Assembly (NCBI GenBank): GCA_019313095.1
Contig: JAFDBU010000232.1
Coordinates: forward strand, 1 to 10,772
Origin: Deltaproteobacteria bacterium
GTDB lineage: Bacteria > Desulfobacterota > Desulfobulbia > Desulfobulbales > BM004
DNA length: 10,772 nt
Reading direction: 5' to 3'
The notes under the pieces are model-generated. The model saw nothing but the letters and a program-made list of their open reading frames with translations, was not told where the DNA came from and did no database searches. A program made the translations under genes and the position numbers. Position 1 is the first letter of the stretch. Each line of letters starts with the position of its first letter. Shown here piece by piece: positions 8,322 to 10,772 of this stretch.

Positions 8322-8936
8322 ATGTTAATTTCTATTAACCCGGATAATCCCCAGCCACGAAGTATTAAACAGATAGCCGACAAGCTCCGCAATGGTGCTG
8401 TTATTTGTTATCCCACAGATACTGTGTACGGGATTGGCTGTGATATTTTCAATCAGAAAGCCATCAAGAAAATTTTTCAGATCAAAAAACGTCCGATACA
8501 TAAACCTTTCAGTTTTATGTGCTCAAGCTTGAAGAATGTAAGCGACTATGGGTATGTGTCCAATATGGCTTACAGAATAATGCGCAAGGCACTGCCCGGA
8601 CCGTTTACCTTTGTCCTGCAGGCGAACAAGATCGTGCCGAAAATAATGATTACAAAACAGAAGACGGTCGGTATCCGGGTACCGCAGAATAATATCTGTC
8701 TTGCACTCATTGAGGCCCTGGGTAACCCGATACTGACAACCAGTGCCATTCTGAATGAAAAAGGGGAACCGCTTTCAGAAGCTTACGAATTCGATGAGCT
8801 TCTGGGAAATATGGTTGACTTGGTGATCGACGGCGGCATGGTATACCCCGATCCTTCAACGATAGTTGATTTTTCCGGAGATGAACCTGAAATTCTCAGG
8901 CTGGGCAAGGGGGATATCAGCCAGTTCTATGCCTGA
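8322..8936 (+). CDS. YciO-type protein of the Sua5/YrdC (threonylcarbamoyl-AMP synthase) family
   Basis: The 204-residue product belongs to the Sua5/YrdC/YciO family, whose TsaC/Sua5 members make threonylcarbamoyl-AMP for the t6A37 tRNA modification. It carries PTDTVYGIGCD at residues 31-41 and the conserved K54/R56 pair in KKRP, followed by KPFSFMC. Several features fit the YciO branch rather than TsaC: the opening INPDNPQ, FSFMCSSL, and TTSAILNEKG in place of the usual SAN motif. YciO's cellular role is less settled than that of TsaC/Sua5, so t6A synthesis should not be assumed from this gene alone. The ATG at 8322 lacks a Shine-Dalgarno and is preceded only by an A-rich stretch. The frame stays open upstream to 8253 without an ATG. 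It diverges from the Ppx/GppA gene and is the only gene of its transcription unit here. Confidence 0.9.
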   Translation: MLISINPDNPQPRSIKQIADKLRNGAVICYPTDTVYGIGCDIFNQKAIKKIFQIKKRPIHKPFSFMCSSLKNVSDYGYVSNMAYRIMRKALPGPFTFVLQANKIVPKIMITKQKTVGIRVPQNNICLALIEALGNPILTTSAILNEKGEPLSEAYEFDELLGNMVDLVIDGGMVYPDPSTIVDFSGDEPEILRLGKGDISQFYA

Positions 8937-8942
8937 TAACCA

Positions 8943-8970
8943 TACCTGAAATATACCTCCAGGTAATTTT
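8943..8970 (+). terminator. Candidate terminator after the YciO-type gene
   Basis: TACCTG (8943-8948) pairs perfectly with CAGGTA (8960-8965), a six-base-pair stem with an 11-base loop, followed by ATTTT. It begins four bases past the stop codon ending at 8938/8939. The IHF gene converges from the other side. The stem has few GC pairs and the T run is short. Confidence 0.4.
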
Positions 8971-9020
8971 ACTGCGGTAAGCTGTAAATCGGCAGGCAGC
9001 AACAAGAATTTCCTGGTCAG

Positions 9021-9305
9021 CTATTTACTCTCAATCAAAGCCTCTTTCAGCGATTTGCTCATGGCAAAATGAAGGGTCTTGCGGGGTGGGATGTTCATTA
9101 TTTCGCCGGTTTGGGGATTTTTTTTTTTTTTTTCTTTGCGTTTGCGTACTGAAAAGCTGCCAAATCCACGGATTTCGATCCTGTTGCCCTCGTCAAGAGA
9201 TTCGGACATTGTCTCAATTATGATATCAACAGCCTTGCTGATATCTTTTTTCAAGTAACCGTTCAGGTTAGCAGTAGTTTTTTCAACCAGATCTCGCTTT
9301 AACAT
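9021..9305 (-). CDS. ihfB: HU/IHF-family DNA-bending protein, IHF beta-like
   Basis: HU/IHF proteins form dimers that bend DNA in the minor groove. The 94-residue product has the two N-terminal helices (about 3-38), then GNRIEIRGFGSFSVRKR at 40-56, which resembles IHF beta more than HU. The DNA-inserting arm carries NPQTGE at 63-68 with the intercalating proline P64, and the C-terminal helix follows. The start is the ATG at 9303-9305, giving the family N-terminus; a frame extension to 9371 would add 22 unrelated residues. AGAGG lies ten bases upstream, a rather long spacing. The neighbouring sppA and rpsA support the call, because rpsA and ihfB are linked in many proteobacteria. The arm is encoded partly by a 16-base adenine run (K59-K62), but alignment across it needs no gap, so the frame as given is intact. 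Confidence 0.92.
   Translation of the reverse strand: MLKRDLVEKTTANLNGYLKKDISKAVDIIIETMSESLDEGNRIEIRGFGSFSVRKRKEKKKKNPQTGEIMNIPPRKTLHFAMSKSLKEALIESK
9118..9133 (-). repeat. A16 homopolymer inside the IHF gene
   Basis: Sixteen uninterrupted T residues on the plus strand, A16 in the coding strand, encode the end of E58, K59-K62 and the start of N63. A run this long inside a gene is prone to polymerase slippage and to sequencing error. One A fewer would end the protein at 68 residues with the tail IPKPAK; one A more would give 91 residues with an unrelated C-terminus. Confidence 0.95.
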
Positions 9306-9325
9306 GGTGAACAAGCCTCTAGAAA

Positions 9326-9355
9326 AATATGAAAGGTTTTTTATTTTGTTATCAA
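9326..9355 (-). promoter_or_regulatory. Candidate promoter for the IHF gene
   Basis: On the minus strand TTGATA (9350-9355, one mismatch to TTGACA) and CATATT (9326-9331, two mismatches to TATAAT) are 18 bases apart. The resulting start point would lie about 14 bases before the start codon region, compatible with the AGAGG site at 9316-9320. The gene may also be read from sppA and rpsA upstream. Confidence 0.3.
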
Positions 9356-9401
9356 TACTGTCTGCAGGCAACTGACCCTTGGTGCAGGTGCGTGGCGGTC
9401 A

Positions 9402-10316
9402 TTATCGTACACCCGTCCACTCGAAAGAAAGTATGGGGTATAAGGGCACAAAGTTGTCAACAAGTGACTGCTCGGCGTTTGTCAGGAGGTTGATGAGAGA
9501 AAACTTTCTTTCAATCCTGGGGTAGATGAGCTGGGGATCTTCCGTATCAAGCCCACCCAAATCGGCAGCAATGGTAACGGCGTCGGTAAAGTTTCCCAGT
9601 TTGTCAATGAGCCCGAGTTCAAGGGCCTGTTCTCCGGTATAAACCCTGCCGTCAGCCAATTCGAAGATGGTCTCCTCCGGCAAGGACCTGGACGTCGCAA
9701 TATCACGGACAAACTGGTTATAGACATTGTCGATCAGATCCTGCATAATAGTGCGTTCTTCCTCGCTCAAAGGGCGATTGCTTGCGCCGATATCTTTAAG
9801 GGGGCCGCTTTTTATCACTTCACTTTTGTAGCCAATCTTTTCAAATAAACCCTCAAGGTTGGGAAATTTTACTATAACACCGATTGAGCCGGTCATGGTG
9901 CCTGGATTTGCTAGGATAATATCAGCTCCCAGCGCCGCATAGTAGCCGCCGGAGGCTCCCATCGAACCCATGGATGCCACTATTGGTTTGACCGCGCTGG
10001 TCCGTTTTATTTCTTGGTAGATTTCCTGCGCAGCACCTACGGCTCCACCAGGGCTTTCGATACGCAGGACAATCGACTTGATATCTGAGTTATTTCTGAA
10101 TTCTGTCAGATGTTTCAGGACTTGCTCTGATGAGACAATCAGGCCTTTGAGCTCAACGATGCCTACCCCTTCTTTACGGGAAAAAATATCTGTTCTGGTG
10201 CTCTGCGAGATAAGCGAAGAAACGAGCAGGGATATTCCTCCCAGAAAGAGGAAGAATATCCCTGTCAGTATAAATAGACCCAGAAGAATGGGGTGTCTTT
10301 GACGAAAAGTGCTCAT
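9402..10316 (-). CDS. sppA: Signal peptide peptidase SppA, short (single-domain) type
   Basis: SppA is a membrane-anchored serine protease that degrades signal peptides left after export. The 304-residue product is the short type common in bacteria other than enterics, where the enzyme is about 600 residues and duplicated. It has one N-terminal membrane segment at about 10-36, then the ClpP-like domain with ESPGGAVGAA at 87-96, GSMGASGGYYAA at 117-128 with nucleophile S122, and SGPLKDIG at 170-177 with the general-base lysine K174. Both catalytic residues are present. I chose the ATG at 10314-10316; a TTG three codons earlier (10323-10325) is possible, and neither has a good Shine-Dalgarno. 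It lies 93 bases downstream of rpsA and 96 bases upstream of the IHF gene on the same strand. Confidence 0.95.
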   Translation of the reverse strand: MSTFRQRHPILLGLFILTGIFFLFLGGISLLVSSLISQSTRTDIFSRKEGVGIVELKGLIVSSEQVLKHLTEFRNNSDIKSIVLRIESPGGAVGAAQEIYQEIKRTSAVKPIVASMGSMGASGGYYAALGADIILANPGTMTGSIGVIVKFPNLEGLFEKIGYKSEVIKSGPLKDIGASNRPLSEEERTIMQDLIDNVYNQFVRDIATSRSLPEETIFELADGRVYTGEQALELGLIDKLGNFTDAVTIAADLGGLDTEDPQLIYPRIERKFSLINLLTNAEQSLVDNFVPLYPILSFEWTGVR

Positions 10317-10409
10317 GGCGTTCAATCAGCAGCCGGCAGAGTCTGGAATGCAGCAGCTGTTTACTGATTAACATCAGAAGCGCATACAAGACCTGCAGAA
10401 TTGTGCTAA

Positions 10410-10772
10410 CTATTCCTTGTCTTCATCGGTTTCCGGTTTATCTTCCCCGGTTTCTGCCTCAGCTGGGGACTCTGCTTCATCTTCAGGCTCAGTCTCTTCC
10501 TCGGCCGGTTCAGCCTCAGCCTTCACTTCTTCAGCTTCCTGCGCCGCAGGCGTTACCGGTTCTTTAGCAGCTTTGGCTTCGGTTTTGGAGCTGGTTTCCT
10601 TGCTCTCCAGTTCTTCTTTCAGCAGGTCACCAATTGTTGCAGGACCAGCAGCCTGCTTTTTCTTGTAGTCCTTGGCGGAATCTTCGCCGGCATCTTCATC
10701 CATAGCTTTGATGGAGAGACCGATCTTCCGGTCCTTGGATGAAACGTTGATCACCTTCACCTGCAGATTGTC
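10410..10772 (-). CDS. rpsA: Ribosomal protein S1, C-terminal end only (runs off right edge)
   Basis: The minus-strand frame is open to the window edge, so only the last 120 residues are present. They begin in the final strands of an S1 RNA-binding domain, LQVKVINVSSKDRKIGLSIK, the usual ending of an S1 repeat. A linker with ATIGDLLKEELESK follows, then an acidic Ala/Glu/Pro-rich tail of about 65 residues ending in EDKE. S1 binds mRNA on the 30S subunit and helps initiation. The identification rests on this one domain end and on the downstream order sppA then IHF, a familiar arrangement. Other multi-S1 proteins are possible but less likely. No start is in the window; the GTG at 10758-10760 is an internal valine codon. 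Confidence 0.88.
   Translation of the reverse strand, partial: DNLQVKVINVSSKDRKIGLSIKAMDEDAGEDSAKDYKKKQAAGPATIGDLLKEELESKETSSKTEAKAAKEPVTPAAQEAEEVKAEAEPAEEETEPEDEAESPAEAETGEDKPETDEDKE

Noticed and set aside
9306-9371. Upstream extension of the IHF gene by 22 codons
   Set aside because: HU/IHF proteins begin at the equivalent of the ATG at 9305; the extra residues are not family-like and cross a candidate promoter.
10417-10668. Serine-rich plus-strand open frame opposite the S1 tail
   Set aside because: It is the reverse complement of the Glu/Ala-rich S1 tail and has no independent support.

Overview
The window looks like ordinary chromosome from an anaerobic deltaproteobacterial (Desulfobacterota-like) organism. 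This is an inference from three things: a stand-alone FmdE-type protein, the gene order rpsA-sppA-IHF on the right, and the gene set rph-tgt-yajC on the left. No RNA genes, CRISPR arrays, insertion sequences or phage genes were found. Base composition is intermediate, with AT-rich intergenic spacers. All genes but two lie on the minus strand.

Layout from left to right. A minus-strand reading frame enters from the left edge (1-384) and encodes the start of an unrecognised exported protein. Then comes a probable minus-strand operon, read rph (RNase PH) > tgt (tRNA-guanine transglycosylase) > yajC (Sec translocon accessory subunit). yajC is not followed by secD, although a strong Shine-Dalgarno sequence sits at its very end. 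A plus-strand FmdE-domain gene with a C-terminal zinc ribbon (3058-3639) is inserted between AT-rich spacers. Next are guaB (IMP dehydrogenase) and guaA (GMP synthase), both minus strand, making GMP from IMP in two steps. A short single-domain Ppx/GppA phosphatase gene lies upstream of guaB. A plus-strand YciO-type (Sua5/YrdC family) gene diverges from it. On the right, read on the minus strand, are rpsA (ribosomal protein S1, C-terminal end only), sppA (signal peptide peptidase) and an IHF-beta-like DNA-bending protein.

Functionally the window is housekeeping: RNA processing and modification (rph, tgt), protein export and membrane proteolysis (yajC, sppA), translation (S1), nucleoid architecture (IHF), and guanine nucleotide supply (guaB, guaA) beside a phosphatase family that can act on polyphosphate or pppGpp.

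No complete novel multi-gene system is visible. The points worth a second look are small: a 16-base adenine run inside the IHF gene that could cause slippage, mutually exclusive hairpins in the leader of the Ppx/GppA gene, a 104-bp nested inverted repeat upstream of guaB, short repeats and an 18-bp palindrome between guaB and guaA, the yajC end without secD, and the unknown exported protein.
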